DNA of 64,000 bases from the NCBI GenBank assembly GCA_003543135.1, contig DPJG01000033.1:210778-274777 (forward strand). The letters are read 5' to 3'. This stretch comes from Rheinheimera sp. GTDB lineage: Bacteria > Pseudomonadota > Gammaproteobacteria > Enterobacterales > Alteromonadaceae. Positions 17,808 to 27,859 of the stretch are shown piece by piece (within the stretch, counting starts at the first letter, position 1; the number at the start of each line of letters is the position of its first letter). The position numbers and the translations under genes were made by a program. The notes below the pieces were generated by a model, which was not told the DNA's origin, made no database searches, and saw only the letters and a program-made list of their open reading frames with translations.

Positions 17808-18421
17808 TCAAATTTCAGCCTAAACAGGTCGCATTGTTGATGCTGCCCGGTTTATTAGCAGGGTGCAGCTCAGCTGTCACTATTAACTATTTTCAGTTGC
17901 CACAACCTGCCATCAGCACCAGCAGCCCTGCTGTTGATGCGCCCGTGCTGGTGGTAGAGCCTGTAATGGTGGCCAGTTACCTCAATAGCAATGCGCTGAT
18001 TTTACAAACCTCAGAAGTACAGTTGGTGAAAACACAGCAGCAACAATGGGCTGAAGCTTTAGATCAGCAGCTGAGTCGTATTTTGCAACGCACTTTAGCG
18101 TCTGAATTGCCGGCTTATCGGGTGACAGAGCGGCCTGTGGCCGGCGCACAAAGGTTATTGGTGCAGGTGGAGCAGTTTCACGGCACTGAACAAGGCACAG
18201 TGCTGCTTAGTGGTCGTTTTAGTCTGATGCCGGCACAGGGGAAAACCTTGCCAGGCGGCCAAAGCGGCATTGTGCAGCAACAATTCCAGCTGCAGATGCC
18301 ACAAGCCGATGATGGTTACCCGGCGTTAGTGGCAGCTTTAGGCGAATTATGGCAGCGTCAGGGCAAAGATATAGCGCAGCTGCTTAAAGCCGATACCGCT
18401 AAAATTAAAGCGGCTGAATAA
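17804..18421 (+). CDS. pqiC: PqiC outer-membrane lipoprotein
   Basis: 205-residue lipoprotein with lipobox LLAGC at about 18-22 (C22), then SSAVTINYFQLP, the typical beginning of the ABC-type auxiliary/PqiC domain. In E. coli it sits on the outer membrane inner leaflet and contacts the PqiB needle. It is the last gene of pqiABC and overlaps pqiB by four bases. A terminator hairpin follows at 18470. Confidence 0.88.
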   Translation: MIKFQPKQVALLMLPGLLAGCSSAVTINYFQLPQPAISTSSPAVDAPVLVVEPVMVASYLNSNALILQTSEVQLVKTQQQQWAEALDQQLSRILQRTLASELPAYRVTERPVAGAQRLLVQVEQFHGTEQGTVLLSGRFSLMPAQGKTLPGGQSGIVQQQFQLQMPQADDGYPALVAALGELWQRQGKDIAQLLKADTAKIKAAE

Positions 18422-18469
18422 ATGCAAATAACGCCAAAGAGTGCCAAATAAACCAGGCATAAAAACAAC

Positions 18470-18500
18470 AAAGCCAGTGTGAACAACACTGGCTTTTTTA
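18470..18500. terminator. Terminator between convergent pqiC and anmK
   Basis: An 11-bp stem (AAAGCCAGTGT, 18470-18480; ACACTGGCTTT, 18486-18496) with a 5-base loop, then a run of T. On the minus strand the tail is also T-rich, so it can serve anmK as well. Confidence 0.88.
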
Positions 18501-18519
18501 CGTTAAACACCAACGATAC

Positions 18520-19623
18520 CTAATAAGGTAAAAATTCCTGCCCTAACACCAAGGCCTGACGGGCGCCTGTCACTGCAGGCACATTGCCTGGTATCCGTAA
18601 ATCATAAGCCAGCGCCAGCCAGGCAAAAGCCATAGCTTCGACATAATCGGCGTCAACACCGAGCTCATCCGTGATACTGATCCGGCATTGCGGTAACAAC
18701 TGCTGTAGATCGGCCAGCAACTGCCGGTTTTTGGCGCCCCCACCACACACAAACACTTCCGAAACTGCGTATTTGCTGATGGCAAGGGCCATAGTGCCGG
18801 CACTAAACTGACACAGGGTGCGCTGCACATCAGCGGGTTGATAGTTGCGGCCCGCCAGATGTGTATGCAGCCAGTTCAGCTGAAAATATTCCCGCCCTGT
18901 GCTTTTAGGGCCGGTCTGCGCAAAATAAGGATCGGAAAACAACTGCGACAGCAGTTCTGGTTGTAACTGACCGCTGGCAGCATAAGCACCATCAGCATCA
19001 TAAGTTTTACCCTGCTGCAGTTCAATCCAGTTATCCAGCAAACAATTGCCAGGGCCTGTGTCAAAACCCAGCAGCTGTTGGTGTGGCAGCAGCAGCGTGA
19101 TATTGGCAATACCACCAATATTTAAAATACAGCGGCCTTTTGTGCTATCGGCAAAAATGGCCTGATGAAAAGCCGGCACCAAAGGGGCGCCCTGGCCACC
19201 AAAAGCAATATCTTTACGCCGGAAATCGCCAACGACCCGGATGCCGGTCAGCATTGCCAGCCGGTGCATATCACCAATCTGATAACTAAAAGGCTGGCGG
19301 CCATTGGGTCTGTGTCTGATGGTCTGGCCATGACAGCCTATGGCCTGAATTTGCTCTGGCTGATGGCCGCTTTTTTTTAATAAAGTTTCTACTGCGCTGG
19401 CATAAACATCAGCAAGATCGGCTTCCAATAAACCAAGGCGTTCTATTTCGTTATCACCAGGCTGGCTAATGGCAGCAAGCTCGCTGCGAAGCGCGGCAGG
19501 GTAGGGCAGCAATGCAGTGGCGAGCAGTGTGGGACAGTCGCCGGCAAAATCAACCAGCACTACATCAACACCATCCAGGCTGGTGCCTGACATGATGCCG
19601 ATATAAAGCTGGTCGCTGTTCAT
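18520..19623 (-). CDS. anmK: Anhydro-N-acetylmuramic acid kinase
   Basis: 367 residues. Phosphorylates and hydrolyses 1,6-anhydro-MurNAc recovered from cell-wall turnover to MurNAc-6-phosphate. The N-terminal YIGIMSGTSLDGVDVVLVDF, the segment AIGCHGQTIRHRP, LNIGGIANIT and VCGGGAKN are all diagnostic for AnmK. It is encoded 15 bases after the peptidoglycan endopeptidase gene on the same strand, so two cell-wall genes form one transcript; tyrS is divergent, a neighbourhood common in gammaproteobacteria. Confidence 0.95.
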   Translation of the reverse strand: MNSDQLYIGIMSGTSLDGVDVVLVDFAGDCPTLLATALLPYPAALRSELAAISQPGDNEIERLGLLEADLADVYASAVETLLKKSGHQPEQIQAIGCHGQTIRHRPNGRQPFSYQIGDMHRLAMLTGIRVVGDFRRKDIAFGGQGAPLVPAFHQAIFADSTKGRCILNIGGIANITLLLPHQQLLGFDTGPGNCLLDNWIELQQGKTYDADGAYAASGQLQPELLSQLFSDPYFAQTGPKSTGREYFQLNWLHTHLAGRNYQPADVQRTLCQFSAGTMALAISKYAVSEVFVCGGGAKNRQLLADLQQLLPQCRISITDELGVDADYVEAMAFAWLALAYDLRIPGNVPAVTGARQALVLGQEFLPY

Positions 19624-19638
19624 TCGGATGGGAAAGAA

Positions 19639-20943
19639 TTAGTTATTTGCAGCCAGAACCACACGTTCATGCGATTTTAACTGAGCAATCAATTGTTTGG
19701 CGTTGTTGGCAAACTTCACGCGAGCCACACCTTGCAGCGGTTCTGCCTGCGGCAGTTTGACGGTGCGCGGGTTACGGTGTACACCACCGACTACAAATTC
19801 ATAATGTAAATGCGCGCCAGTCACACGGCCAGTAGCACCTAAACGACCGATAATGTCACCTTGTTTGACTTTTTCGCCACGTTTAACATCACGTTTGGAC
19901 AAATGCAGGTATTTGGTCTGAATATTGTTGGCGTGCTGAATAACCACATAGTTACCGTTTGCGCCTTTCATACCGGATTCAATCACTTTGCCATCACCGG
20001 CCGCCATAATGGGCGTGCCCATAGGTGCTACATAATCAACACCATTGTGCGCTTTGATTTTACCTAACACTGGATGTAAACGGCGGGGATTAAAGTTAGA
20101 GCTGACATAACGGAAGTTGACTGGGGCGCGTAAAAACGCCTGTCGCATGCCGCCGCCGTCTGCTTTGTAGTAGTTACCGTCGGTGTGGCGCACTGCCTGA
20201 TACACCTGGCCCTGGTTCGTGAATTGAGCCGCCAGAATAGCGCCATTACCAATATATTGGCCTTCAGCATAGTTGCGTTCAAACATCACGCTGAAAGTGT
20301 CACCTGAATGAATATCTAAGGCGAAGTCGATGTCGTAACCAAAAACGTTTGCTAAATCAAGAATTTGCGCTTCGGTTAAACCGGCTTTCATCGCCGAGCC
20401 CCAGAAGCTGCCGCTGATCACACCAGCCACCACTTCGGTGCGCACTTCAATTTCTTTTTGCAGTTGTTTAGCGGTAAAAGTGCCTTCAGCAGTACGTTGC
20501 ACCACCAAAGTTTTTAAATTGCTGATGGTATAACGCAATTCTTGCAGGCTGCCGTCGCTTGCCAGACCAAATTCTAATTGTTCACCAGGGAATAAACGGG
20601 TCAGGGTTTTGGCGTCTTTGCCGGTATCCAGAATGGCCTGCATAGTGGCAGCGTCAATATTGGCTTTACGGAACACTGCACCTAACACATCGCCCTTTTT
20701 CACTTCCACAGAAACCCACTCTAACGAGTTGTCTTCCTGCGGCAAGGTGTTGGCTTGTGTCTGAGGTAATGAATCTGTCACAACAGGTACGGCTAAACTA
20801 TAACGTTTGCCAATTTCCAGACTGCTCTTTTCTGAGTCTTTTGACGCTTCTGCAGGATCTGAAGGGATCAGCAGCAGTACAGACAAAAAGGTCGCTAAGC
20901 CAGCGATAATAAACCGATGTTTTGTGGGCAAAGATGAAAACAT
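19639..20943 (-). CDS. mepM: M23 murein DD-endopeptidase (MepM type)
   Basis: 434 residues from the ATG at 20943 (MFSSLPTKHRF). The frame extends 25 codons further upstream, but that part looks like the promoter region. An N-terminal membrane anchor (about 8-28) comes first, then a periplasmic region with a LysM-like/OapA segment (WVSVEVKKGDVLGAVFRKANI). The C-terminal LytM/M23 zinc peptidase follows: H299 and D303 in HNGVDYVAP, and H378/H380 in HLHYEF. It cleaves D-Ala-mDAP cross-links during wall growth. Size and layout match E. coli MepM (440). The downstream anmK makes functional sense for wall recycling. Confidence 0.92.
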   Translation of the reverse strand: MFSSLPTKHRFIIAGLATFLSVLLLIPSDPAEASKDSEKSSLEIGKRYSLAVPVVTDSLPQTQANTLPQEDNSLEWVSVEVKKGDVLGAVFRKANIDAATMQAILDTGKDAKTLTRLFPGEQLEFGLASDGSLQELRYTISNLKTLVVQRTAEGTFTAKQLQKEIEVRTEVVAGVISGSFWGSAMKAGLTEAQILDLANVFGYDIDFALDIHSGDTFSVMFERNYAEGQYIGNGAILAAQFTNQGQVYQAVRHTDGNYYKADGGGMRQAFLRAPVNFRYVSSNFNPRRLHPVLGKIKAHNGVDYVAPMGTPIMAAGDGKVIESGMKGANGNYVVIQHANNIQTKYLHLSKRDVKRGEKVKQGDIIGRLGATGRVTGAHLHYEFVVGGVHRNPRTVKLPQAEPLQGVARVKFANNAKQLIAQLKSHERVVLAANN

Positions 20944-21104
20944 GAAAGGCGCATCTCTTATTATTATGACAAGAACCACGTAAAAAATGAGCATATAACG
21001 ATTTTTTGCAAGATCCAAGACTTTTGTGCGTTTAATCGCAGGGAATGTTGCAGTAGAATGCGGTTCTATAAATTCAGGCGAAAAATTATCCGAAGGAGTA
21101 CCGC

Positions 21105-22307
21105 ATGACGCAGTGGCAACAAGCCCTCGCCGAGATCACGCGTGGTTGTGAAGAGGTGTTATTAGAAGAAGAACTGATTGCTAAATTAAAGGAAGGTAAA
21201 CCGTTAAAAGTAAAGGCTGGTTTTGATCCAACAGCACCGGATTTACACCTTGGGCACACAGTTTTAATCAACAAATTACGCACTTTCCAGCAGCTGGGTC
21301 ATGAAGTTATTTTCCTGATTGGCGACTTTACCGGCATGATTGGTGACCCAACCGGCAAAAACGTCACCCGTAAACCGCTGACGCGCGAAGACGTCTTGGC
21401 CAACGCCAAGACGTACCAGGATCAGGTATTTAAAATTCTGGATCCGGCAAAAACCCGCATTGCTTTTAACTCCGAATGGATGGAAAAACTGGGTGCCGCT
21501 GGCATGATCAAACTGGCAGCCCGCCAGACGGTAGCCCGGATGCTGGAACGTGACGACTTTAAAAAACGTTATGCCAATAACCAGTCTATTGCCATTCACG
21601 AATTTTTATACCCCCTGGTGCAGGGCTGGGATTCAGTCGCGCTTGAAGCCGACATTGAAATGGGCGGTACTGATCAGCGTTTTAACCTGCTGATGGGTCG
21701 TGAACTGCAAAAAGACGAAGGTCAACGCCCGCAAACCGTCATTATGGTGCCTTTGCTGGAAGGTCTGGACGGTGTGCAGAAAATGTCAAAATCACTGGGC
21801 AACTATATCGGCATTACCGACAGCCCAACTGAAATGTTTGGCAAAATGATGTCTATCACCGATGATCTGATGTGGCGTTATTACGATCTGCTGAGTTTCC
21901 GCCCGCTGGAAGATATTGCCGCGCTGAAACAACAAGCAGCCGAAGGCCGCAACCCACGGGATATTAAAATTGAGCTGGCCAAAGAAATTATCGCCCGTTT
22001 CCACGACGAAGCTGCGGCTGAAGCGGCGCACGCCGACTTTACCCAGCGTTTTTCTAAAAACGCCCTGCCGGATGATATTCCTGAGCTGACTTTAACTCTT
22101 GAAACTGCTGTGATTGCGATTCCGCAGTTATTAAAAGAAGCCGGTTTAGTCGAAAGCACCTCAGAAGCGATGCGGATGATTAAACAAGGGGCAGTCAAAC
22201 TGAACGGCGACACTAAAGTGGAAGATGCCAAACTGGAATTTGCCAAAGGCTCCAGCACCATTTTCCAGGTGGGTAAACGTAAGTTTGCTAAAGTGACACT
22301 GGTATAG
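21105..22307 (+). CDS. tyrS: Tyrosyl-tRNA synthetase
   Basis: 400 residues, a class Ic aminoacyl-tRNA synthetase charging tRNA-Tyr. It carries the HIGH-type signature HLGH in [10 protein letters not shown], the KMSKS motif in [11 protein letters not shown], and a C-terminal S4 RNA-binding domain ([20 protein letters not shown]). The length and the [14 protein letters not shown] segment fit the shorter type-2 TyrS found in many gammaproteobacteria, rather than the 424-residue E. coli form. A strong AAGGAG ribosome site lies upstream. It is divergent from mepM, and a terminator follows at 22417. Confidence 0.96.
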   Translation: MTQWQQALAEITRGCEEVLLEEELIAKLKEGKPLKVKAGFDPTAPDLHLGHTVLINKLRTFQQLGHEVIFLIGDFTGMIGDPTGKNVTRKPLTREDVLANAKTYQDQVFKILDPAKTRIAFNSEWMEKLGAAGMIKLAARQTVARMLERDDFKKRYANNQSIAIHEFLYPLVQGWDSVALEADIEMGGTDQRFNLLMGRELQKDEGQRPQTVIMVPLLEGLDGVQKMSKSLGNYIGITDSPTEMFGKMMSITDDLMWRYYDLLSFRPLEDIAALKQQAAEGRNPRDIKIELAKEIIARFHDEAAAEAAHADFTQRFSKNALPDDIPELTLTLETAVIAIPQLLKEAGLVESTSEAMRMIKQGAVKLNGDTKVEDAKLEFAKGSSTIFQVGKRKFAKVTLV

Positions 22308-22416
22308 CGTTACGCTGGTTTAAAGTGACACAGCCTTAAAATGACGCAGCTTTAACTGAGCGCCCTGCCTGAGTGTTGTTGTGTGCACACTGCATAAGCT
22401 GAAGATTTAGCTAAGT

Positions 22417-22446
22417 AAAAAGCCGGAGGTTTTGCTCCGGCTTTTT
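22417..22446. terminator. tyrS terminator (bidirectional)
   Basis: A 12-bp perfect stem AAAAAGCCGGAG (22417-22428) with CTCCGGCTTTTT (22435-22446) and a GTTTTG loop. A/T runs on both sides let it serve tyrS and the convergent hydrolase gene. Confidence 0.92.
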
Positions 22447-22495
22447 ATTATTTGTGAGCTTCGCTTGGTGAAGCTCTTGTGATGTCTGTGTTTTA

Positions 22496-23554
22496 TTAAC
22501 TGCCGCTTTTTGCTGCAGGCGGATAAAACTTTAAAATTTCCTGTTTCATTTCATTGCGATATTGACTAAAACCGTGATCGCCCTGAGGGTAAATCACCAC
22601 TTTATGGGGTTGATGACGTGCTTTTAATAAAGCTTCAATCTGATGAGCCGACTGCACTGTCACTTGTTTATCGGCGTCTCCATGTAAAATAAGCACCGGC
22701 AAGTCGGCGCGTATCTGCGGCAAAAAATGCACCACTGAACGTGCTTTGAGTTGTTGTTCTTTATTGTTGTGATAATCCGGAATGCGCTGGGCAAACACCT
22801 TTTCCATTTCCGGCCGCACTTTCAGCTCTTGCTGCAAATCAGAAACGCCGGCCAGAATCATTAAAGCTTTCAGTTCAGGCCATTCTTTAGCAGCCAACCA
22901 AGTTTGCATACCGCCACGGCTATGGCCAATCATTGCCACTTTGCTTGCATCGGCAGCTGCCAGAGTTGGGATCAGCTGTTTAAAGGCCAGCACATCGGCC
23001 ACATCGGCACCACCAAACTCGTCACCATAGTATTTTTTCGGATCCGGCTGAATTTGGCCGCGGTAATTACTGGCGAGTACCAGATAACCCTGTTCAGCCA
23101 AAGGCATTAAGTCATAAAACAGATTGCCAAACTGCCAGGAGCCAAAACGACCGTTGCCACCGCGGTTAAATACCACCACAGGTAATTTACCCTGCTGCTG
23201 TTTGGGTTTTAATAAAAATCCAACCACAGGCACACCATTTACCTGATACACAAAAGACTCACAATGCACAGTATCGGCAAAACGCTGATAGTCCGAAGCC
23301 GGAAAACGTTGATTCAGCATCTGCTGGCGTTTTTGATCGGTCGGGTTTTTGGCCATCACGGCCTGCATCCAGTGTTGATAAGAATCAAAAGGCGCAGCAA
23401 AACAGTTTTTTGCATCGGGCTGGATTGGGCTAAAGCTTGTTGCAGTTGCAGTTGCAGTTGCAGTTGCAGTTGGCGCAGCATTGCTGTTACAAGCTGCCAG
23501 AACCAGGCTGCAGAGTAGCAATACGCCAAAACTTAACTTGTCCTTGTTTATCAT
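22496..23554 (-). CDS. Lipoprotein alpha/beta hydrolase (S9/dienelactone hydrolase-like)
   Basis: 352 residues from the ATG at 23554, which has AAGGAG eight bases upstream; 28 earlier in-frame codons are rejected. The signal has lipobox LVLAAC, so this is a lipoprotein. A linker of alternating Ala-Thr follows, encoded by a hexanucleotide repeat. The catalytic part (about 55-350) has the nucleophile elbow GHSRGG (S212), LILHGDADKQV with the probable acid, and the GDHGFSQYRNE His segment. The oxyanion region VVFNRGGNGRFG is also typical. Substrate is unknown: peptidase S9-like or an esterase. It is a single gene, convergent with tyrS. Confidence 0.82.
   Translation of the reverse strand: MINKDKLSFGVLLLCSLVLAACNSNAAPTATATATATATSFSPIQPDAKNCFAAPFDSYQHWMQAVMAKNPTDQKRQQMLNQRFPASDYQRFADTVHCESFVYQVNGVPVVGFLLKPKQQQGKLPVVVFNRGGNGRFGSWQFGNLFYDLMPLAEQGYLVLASNYRGQIQPDPKKYYGDEFGGADVADVLAFKQLIPTLAAADASKVAMIGHSRGGMQTWLAAKEWPELKALMILAGVSDLQQELKVRPEMEKVFAQRIPDYHNNKEQQLKARSVVHFLPQIRADLPVLILHGDADKQVTVQSAHQIEALLKARHQPHKVVIYPQGDHGFSQYRNEMKQEILKFYPPAAKSGS
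23440..23469. repeat. Hexanucleotide tandem repeat (TTGCAG)5 in coding sequence
   Basis: Five perfect copies of TTGCAG with partial copies at both sides, inside the hydrolase gene just after the lipobox. On the coding strand the repeats encode Ala-Thr pairs, so gain or loss of a unit changes linker length by two residues without a frameshift. Confidence 0.9.
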
Positions 23555-23726
23555 TGGATAACTCCTTGTAAGTATTTTGTATTTTTTGATTCTATGCCTT
23601 TTATTTAACGAAATGAATAGCTTATCTGGATTGTTCACTTCGGTTTATTTGTTTTCAGGCTGTTTTTTAATAAAAATAAGCTGAATTTTTCCGCATTTGC
23701 TTGCCTTTGCTTAAATAACGATCTAG

Positions 23727-23738
23727 ATTGATATCAAT
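23727..23738. promoter_or_regulatory. Palindrome upstream of SPFH gene
   Basis: ATTGATATCAAT, a perfect 12-base palindrome, followed by a related half (AATATCATATT, 23740-23750). It lies about 25 bases before the start of the SPFH gene in a very AT-rich leader. A candidate operator or promoter element; the downstream ribbon-helix-helix protein is a possible ligand by analogy with other Arc-like proteins. Confidence 0.35.
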
Positions 23739-23761
23739 TTAATATCATATTGAGGTGAGTT

Positions 23762-24616
23762 ATGCATAAAGAAATGCCTGCCCGTAGTTCGTCGGGTTTT
23801 ACCATGTTAGCGCTGTTGTTATTGTCACAAATTGCGTCAGTTGCTGCTTTGGTCGTGTTGCCAGGTGCACTGAAAGTACCTGCGTTGTTGTGGGTGCTGG
23901 CAAGCGCCATTTGCTGGTTCGGTTTTTATATGGTGCAGCCGAATCAGTCGGCGGTGTTGCAGCTGTTTGGCCGTTATGTCGGTACCGACTTTACCAATGG
24001 CCTGCGCTGGGCTAACCCGTTTTTTAGTAAACAAAAAGTCAGCTTGCGGGTGCGTAACTTTGAAAGCAGCAAATTAAAAGTGAACGATCACGCAGGTAAT
24101 CCGGTGGATATTGCCGCTGTGGTGGTGTGGAAAGTGGTCGACAGCGCAGAAGCTGTGTTTGAAGTGGAAGATTACGAAAACTTTGTCACCATTCAGAGTG
24201 AAGCGGCTATCCGGTATCTGGCGTCCAGTTACCCTTATGAAGCAGAACAGGCCAGCGATATCAGCCTGCGCAGCAGTGGTGATGAAATTACCGACTTATT
24301 ACGCACTGAAATTCAGAACAGGCTGCAAAAAGCTGGTGTCACTGTAATTGAGGCCCGCATCAGCCATCTGGCCTATGCCCAGGAAATTGCCAGTGCCATG
24401 TTGCAGCGCCAGCAAGCGCGCGCTGTGGTGATGGCGCGCCAGCAAATTGTCGAAGGGGCTGTAGGTATGGTGGAAATGGCTTTAAACCGGCTGGCGGAAA
24501 AAGATGTGGTGTCTTTGGATGAAGAGCGCAAAGCGGCCATGGTCAGTAACTTGTTGGTGGTGCTTTGTGGTGACCACAGCGTGACGCCTGTAGTAAACAC
24601 CGGAACTTTATATTAA
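23762..24616 (+). CDS. SPFH-domain (stomatin/prohibitin-like) membrane protein
   Basis: 284 residues. Two N-terminal hydrophobic helices (about 14-34 and 38-58) precede an SPFH domain (about 60-245): [18 protein letters not shown], then [15 protein letters not shown] and the [14 protein letters not shown] segment. Such proteins form large membrane-bound oligomers that scaffold lipids or proteases; no protease (NfeD) gene is next to it. The GAGGTGAG ribosome site is strong. The ribbon-helix-helix gene 62 bases downstream on the same strand is probably co-transcribed. Confidence 0.85.
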   Translation: MHKEMPARSSSGFTMLALLLLSQIASVAALVVLPGALKVPALLWVLASAICWFGFYMVQPNQSAVLQLFGRYVGTDFTNGLRWANPFFSKQKVSLRVRNFESSKLKVNDHAGNPVDIAAVVVWKVVDSAEAVFEVEDYENFVTIQSEAAIRYLASSYPYEAEQASDISLRSSGDEITDLLRTEIQNRLQKAGVTVIEARISHLAYAQEIASAMLQRQQARAVVMARQQIVEGAVGMVEMALNRLAEKDVVSLDEERKAAMVSNLLVVLCGDHSVTPVVNTGTLY

Positions 24617-24678
24617 AAACAACAACATCAAGCGCGTTGCCGCTATCCGGCGCGCGTTTTGTGTAATGAGGTTGTCTG

Positions 24679-24891
24679 ATGGCAAAAAAAGCCTTTGCGC
24701 TTCGCATTGACGAGCAGGTGCTGGCGCAGCTGCAAAGCTGGGCTGACGCCGAGTTTCGCAGTGTCAACGGTCAGATTGAATATCTGCTGCATCAGGCGTT
24801 ATTACAATCAGGCCGGTTAAAAGCCGCTGCATCGCCTCAGGGTGAACAAAGTGCTGTGTCAGGCGCTGCTGAGTCAGCGCCTGACGCCTGA
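24679..24891 (+). CDS. Arc-like ribbon-helix-helix DNA-binding protein
   Basis: 70 residues. The beta strand KAFALRIDEQVLAQLQSWAD and the helices FRSVNGQIEYLLHQAL match the Arc/MetJ ribbon-helix-helix fold. It probably binds DNA as a dimer or tetramer. No toxin partner is encoded nearby; the upstream neighbour is the SPFH gene. The last 20 residues are low complexity (Ala, Ser, Pro). A terminator hairpin follows. Confidence 0.82.
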   Translation: MAKKAFALRIDEQVLAQLQSWADAEFRSVNGQIEYLLHQALLQSGRLKAAASPQGEQSAVSGAAESAPDA

Positions 24892-24932
24892 GCTGCCAGC
24901 CAAGGCTGATGCGGCATTTAGCTTTAAAAAAT

Positions 24933-24960
24933 AAAGGCGACCAGAAGGTCGCCTTTTTTA
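24933..24960. terminator. Terminator between RHH gene and valS
   Basis: A 10-bp stem AAAGGCGACC (24933-24942) and GGTCGCCTTT (24947-24956) with an AGAA tetraloop, then T6. It lies between convergent genes. Confidence 0.9.
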
Positions 24961-24981
24961 TGGTTTGCCTTTTAGGCCAAA

Positions 24982-27846
24982 TTACAGCGCCGCAATTTCT
25001 GTTTGTTGTGCCTGTAATTTCACAATAGCCGCTTGCGCTTCCGCCAGTTTTTCGCGCTCTTTTGCTAAAACGGCTTCCGGTGCTTTGGCAACAAAACCTT
25101 CGTTGGCCAGTTTACCGGCCACCCGTGCTGCTTCCTGCTGCATTTTTTCCAGCTGTTTAGCAATACGGGCCAGTTCTGCTTCTTTATCAATCAGGCCGGC
25201 CATAGGGATCAGAATATCCATGGCGCCCAGCAGCTGCGCGGCAGAAGCAGGGGCAGTGTCGGCAGCTGTCAGCACTGTGATGCTGTCGAGCTTAGCCAGA
25301 TTTAACAGCAGTGCCTGGTTGTGCTCAAGACGACGGCTGTCGTCAACGGATAAGTTGCGCAGCAGCACCGGCAATGGTTTGGTTGGCGGAATGTCCATTT
25401 CACCGCGGATATTACGGATGGCCACAATAAAGTTTTTCACCCATTCGATATCGGCAGCTGCGCCGTCGTTTATCAGCGCTGTATCGCTTTCTGGGTACGC
25501 CTGCAGCATAATGCTGTCGCCTGCCTTGATGTCGGTGCGGATCATAGGTGCAACCCGCTGCCAAATCTCTTCAGTGATAAAAGGCATAATAGGGTGCATT
25601 AAACGCAATAACGACTCCAGCACTGTCAGCAGGGTATGGCGGGTGCCACGTTGCTGCGCTTCGTCACCTTTAAAGAGGACAGGTTTGGTCAGCTCTAAAT
25701 ACCAGTCACAGAACTGGTTCCAGGTAAATTCATACAGCGTATTGGCGGCCATATCAAAACGATAGCTGTCCAGATACTGACGGAACTGCGCGACGGTTTG
25801 TTGGTACTGGCTTAAAATCCACTGGTCTGCTAACGACAGTTTCAGCTCGCCGCCAGTTAAACCTACATCCTTAGCTTCCGTCATCATGGTGACATAACGG
25901 CTGGCGTTCCACAGCTTGTTACAGAAGTTGCGGTAACCATCAAGGCGTTTCATATCCCAGTTGATATCACGACCGGTAGAGGCCAGTGCCGCTAAGGTAA
26001 AACGCAAAGCGTCGGTACCACAGGCATCAATCCCTTCAGGGAATTGTTTTTTCGTCTGGTTGGCAATTTTTTCCGCCAGCTGCGGCTGCATCATATTGCT
26101 GGTGCGTTTTGCCAGTAAGTCTTCCAGGCTGATACCGTCAATCATATCCAGCGGGTCAATCACGTTGCCTTTGGATTTTGACATTTTGTCGCCGTTTTCA
26201 TCACGGATCAGGCCAGTCACGTACACAGTCTTAAAAGGCACCTGAGGTTTGCCGTTTTCATCTTTAACAAAATGCATCGTCATCATAATCATCCGGGCAA
26301 CCCAGAAGAAAATAATGTCAAAACCTGTCACCAGCACATCTGTTGGGTGGAAGGTTTTTAAATCTTCAGTTTGTTCCGGCCAGCCCAGGGTTGAGAAAGT
26401 CCAGAGCGCGGAGCTAAACCAGGTGTCCAACACGTCGTTGTCCTGACGCAGTGCCACATCAGGTGTTAAACCGTGTTTGGCACGCACTTCGGCTTCATCA
26501 CGGCCAACATACACTTTGCCGTCATTGTCGTACCAGGCCGGAATACGGTGACCCCACCACAGCTGACGTGAAATACACCAGTCCTGAATATCGCGCATCC
26601 AGCTGTAGTACATGTTTTCATATTGTTTTGGCACAAACTGAATATCGCCGTTTTCCACAGCTTCAATCGCCGTTTTGGCAAGTGGCGCAACACGCACATA
26701 CCACTGGTCGGTCAGCATAGGCTCAATCACCACACCAGAGCGGTCGCCGTACGGCAGGGTGTTGGATAAATCTTCAACTTTGTCCAGCAGGCCAGCCGCA
26801 TCAAAAGCAGCCACTATAGCTTTACGGGCGGCATAGCGGTCTAAACCGGCCAGCTCTGCCGGAATTGGCGCTGCTAAGGTCGCGTTTTCTTCGCCATTGC
26901 TGAAGAAGCACTCGCCGCTGCTTCGGATAGTGGCGTCTTTGGTCATCACGTTGATCATCGGCAACTGATGGCGTTTACCCACTTCGTAGTCGTTAAAGTC
27001 ATGCGCAGGGGTGATTTTGACACAGCCTGAGCCTTTTTCTTTGTCAGCATGCTCGTCGGCAATAATAGGGATACGGCGATTGACCAGAGGCAGCAGAATT
27101 TCTTTGCCAATGAGCGACTGGTAACGCTCGTCGTCCGGATTCACCGCTACTGCGGTATCACCCAGCATAGTTTCAGGGCGGGTGGTGGCAACCACCAGAT
27201 AGTTTTTGCCATCGGCTGTGACTACACCATCGGCCAGCGGGTAACGTAAATGCCAGAAATGGCCTTTTTGTTCTTTGTTTTCTACTTCTAAATCAGAAAT
27301 AGCAGTGTGCAGTTTTGGATCCCAGTTCACCAGGCGTTTGCCACGGTAAATCAGGTCGTCCTGATACAAACGCACAAAAACTTCCTGCACTGCGTTAGAC
27401 AGGCCATCGTCCATGGTAAAACGTTCTTTGTCCCAGTCCACCGAGTTGCCGAGGCGGCGCATTTGCTCAGTGATGGTGCCACCGGATTCGGCTTTCCATT
27501 CCCACACTTTTTCAATAAAAGCATCGCGGCCCATCGCATGGCGGTCTGGTTTACCTTCAGCGGCCAGTTTACGCTCCACCACCATCTGAGTGGCGATACC
27601 GGCGTGGTCTGTGCCCACTTGCCATAAAGTGTTTTTACCTTGCATACGCTGATAACGGGTAAGCGCATCCATAATGGTTTGCTGGAAAGCGTGACCCATG
27701 TGCAGGCTACCCGTGACATTTGGCGGCGGGATCATAATGCAATAAGCGCCGTTGGAATTGTCACCTGAAGGTTTAAAGTAGCCTTTGTTTTCCCAGGCTT
27801 GATACATCGCCTGTTCGATTTGACTTGGGTTAAATTTCGTTTCCAT
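24982..27846 (-). CDS. valS: Valyl-tRNA synthetase
   Basis: 954 residues (E. coli 951). Class Ia synthetase for tRNA-Val with HIGH-type HMGH in [16 protein letters not shown], the CP1 editing domain, KMSKS in [18 protein letters not shown], the anticodon-binding domain, and the C-terminal tRNA-binding coiled coil (last ~65 residues, [19 protein letters not shown]). It lies 13 bases after holC on the same strand, an order conserved in gammaproteobacteria (pepA-holC-valS). Confidence 0.97.
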   Translation of the reverse strand: METKFNPSQIEQAMYQAWENKGYFKPSGDNSNGAYCIMIPPPNVTGSLHMGHAFQQTIMDALTRYQRMQGKNTLWQVGTDHAGIATQMVVERKLAAEGKPDRHAMGRDAFIEKVWEWKAESGGTITEQMRRLGNSVDWDKERFTMDDGLSNAVQEVFVRLYQDDLIYRGKRLVNWDPKLHTAISDLEVENKEQKGHFWHLRYPLADGVVTADGKNYLVVATTRPETMLGDTAVAVNPDDERYQSLIGKEILLPLVNRRIPIIADEHADKEKGSGCVKITPAHDFNDYEVGKRHQLPMINVMTKDATIRSSGECFFSNGEENATLAAPIPAELAGLDRYAARKAIVAAFDAAGLLDKVEDLSNTLPYGDRSGVVIEPMLTDQWYVRVAPLAKTAIEAVENGDIQFVPKQYENMYYSWMRDIQDWCISRQLWWGHRIPAWYDNDGKVYVGRDEAEVRAKHGLTPDVALRQDNDVLDTWFSSALWTFSTLGWPEQTEDLKTFHPTDVLVTGFDIIFFWVARMIMMTMHFVKDENGKPQVPFKTVYVTGLIRDENGDKMSKSKGNVIDPLDMIDGISLEDLLAKRTSNMMQPQLAEKIANQTKKQFPEGIDACGTDALRFTLAALASTGRDINWDMKRLDGYRNFCNKLWNASRYVTMMTEAKDVGLTGGELKLSLADQWILSQYQQTVAQFRQYLDSYRFDMAANTLYEFTWNQFCDWYLELTKPVLFKGDEAQQRGTRHTLLTVLESLLRLMHPIMPFITEEIWQRVAPMIRTDIKAGDSIMLQAYPESDTALINDGAAADIEWVKNFIVAIRNIRGEMDIPPTKPLPVLLRNLSVDDSRRLEHNQALLLNLAKLDSITVLTAADTAPASAAQLLGAMDILIPMAGLIDKEAELARIAKQLEKMQQEAARVAGKLANEGFVAKAPEAVLAKEREKLAEAQAAIVKLQAQQTEIAAL

Positions 27847-27859
27847 GTTTCTACCTGTT

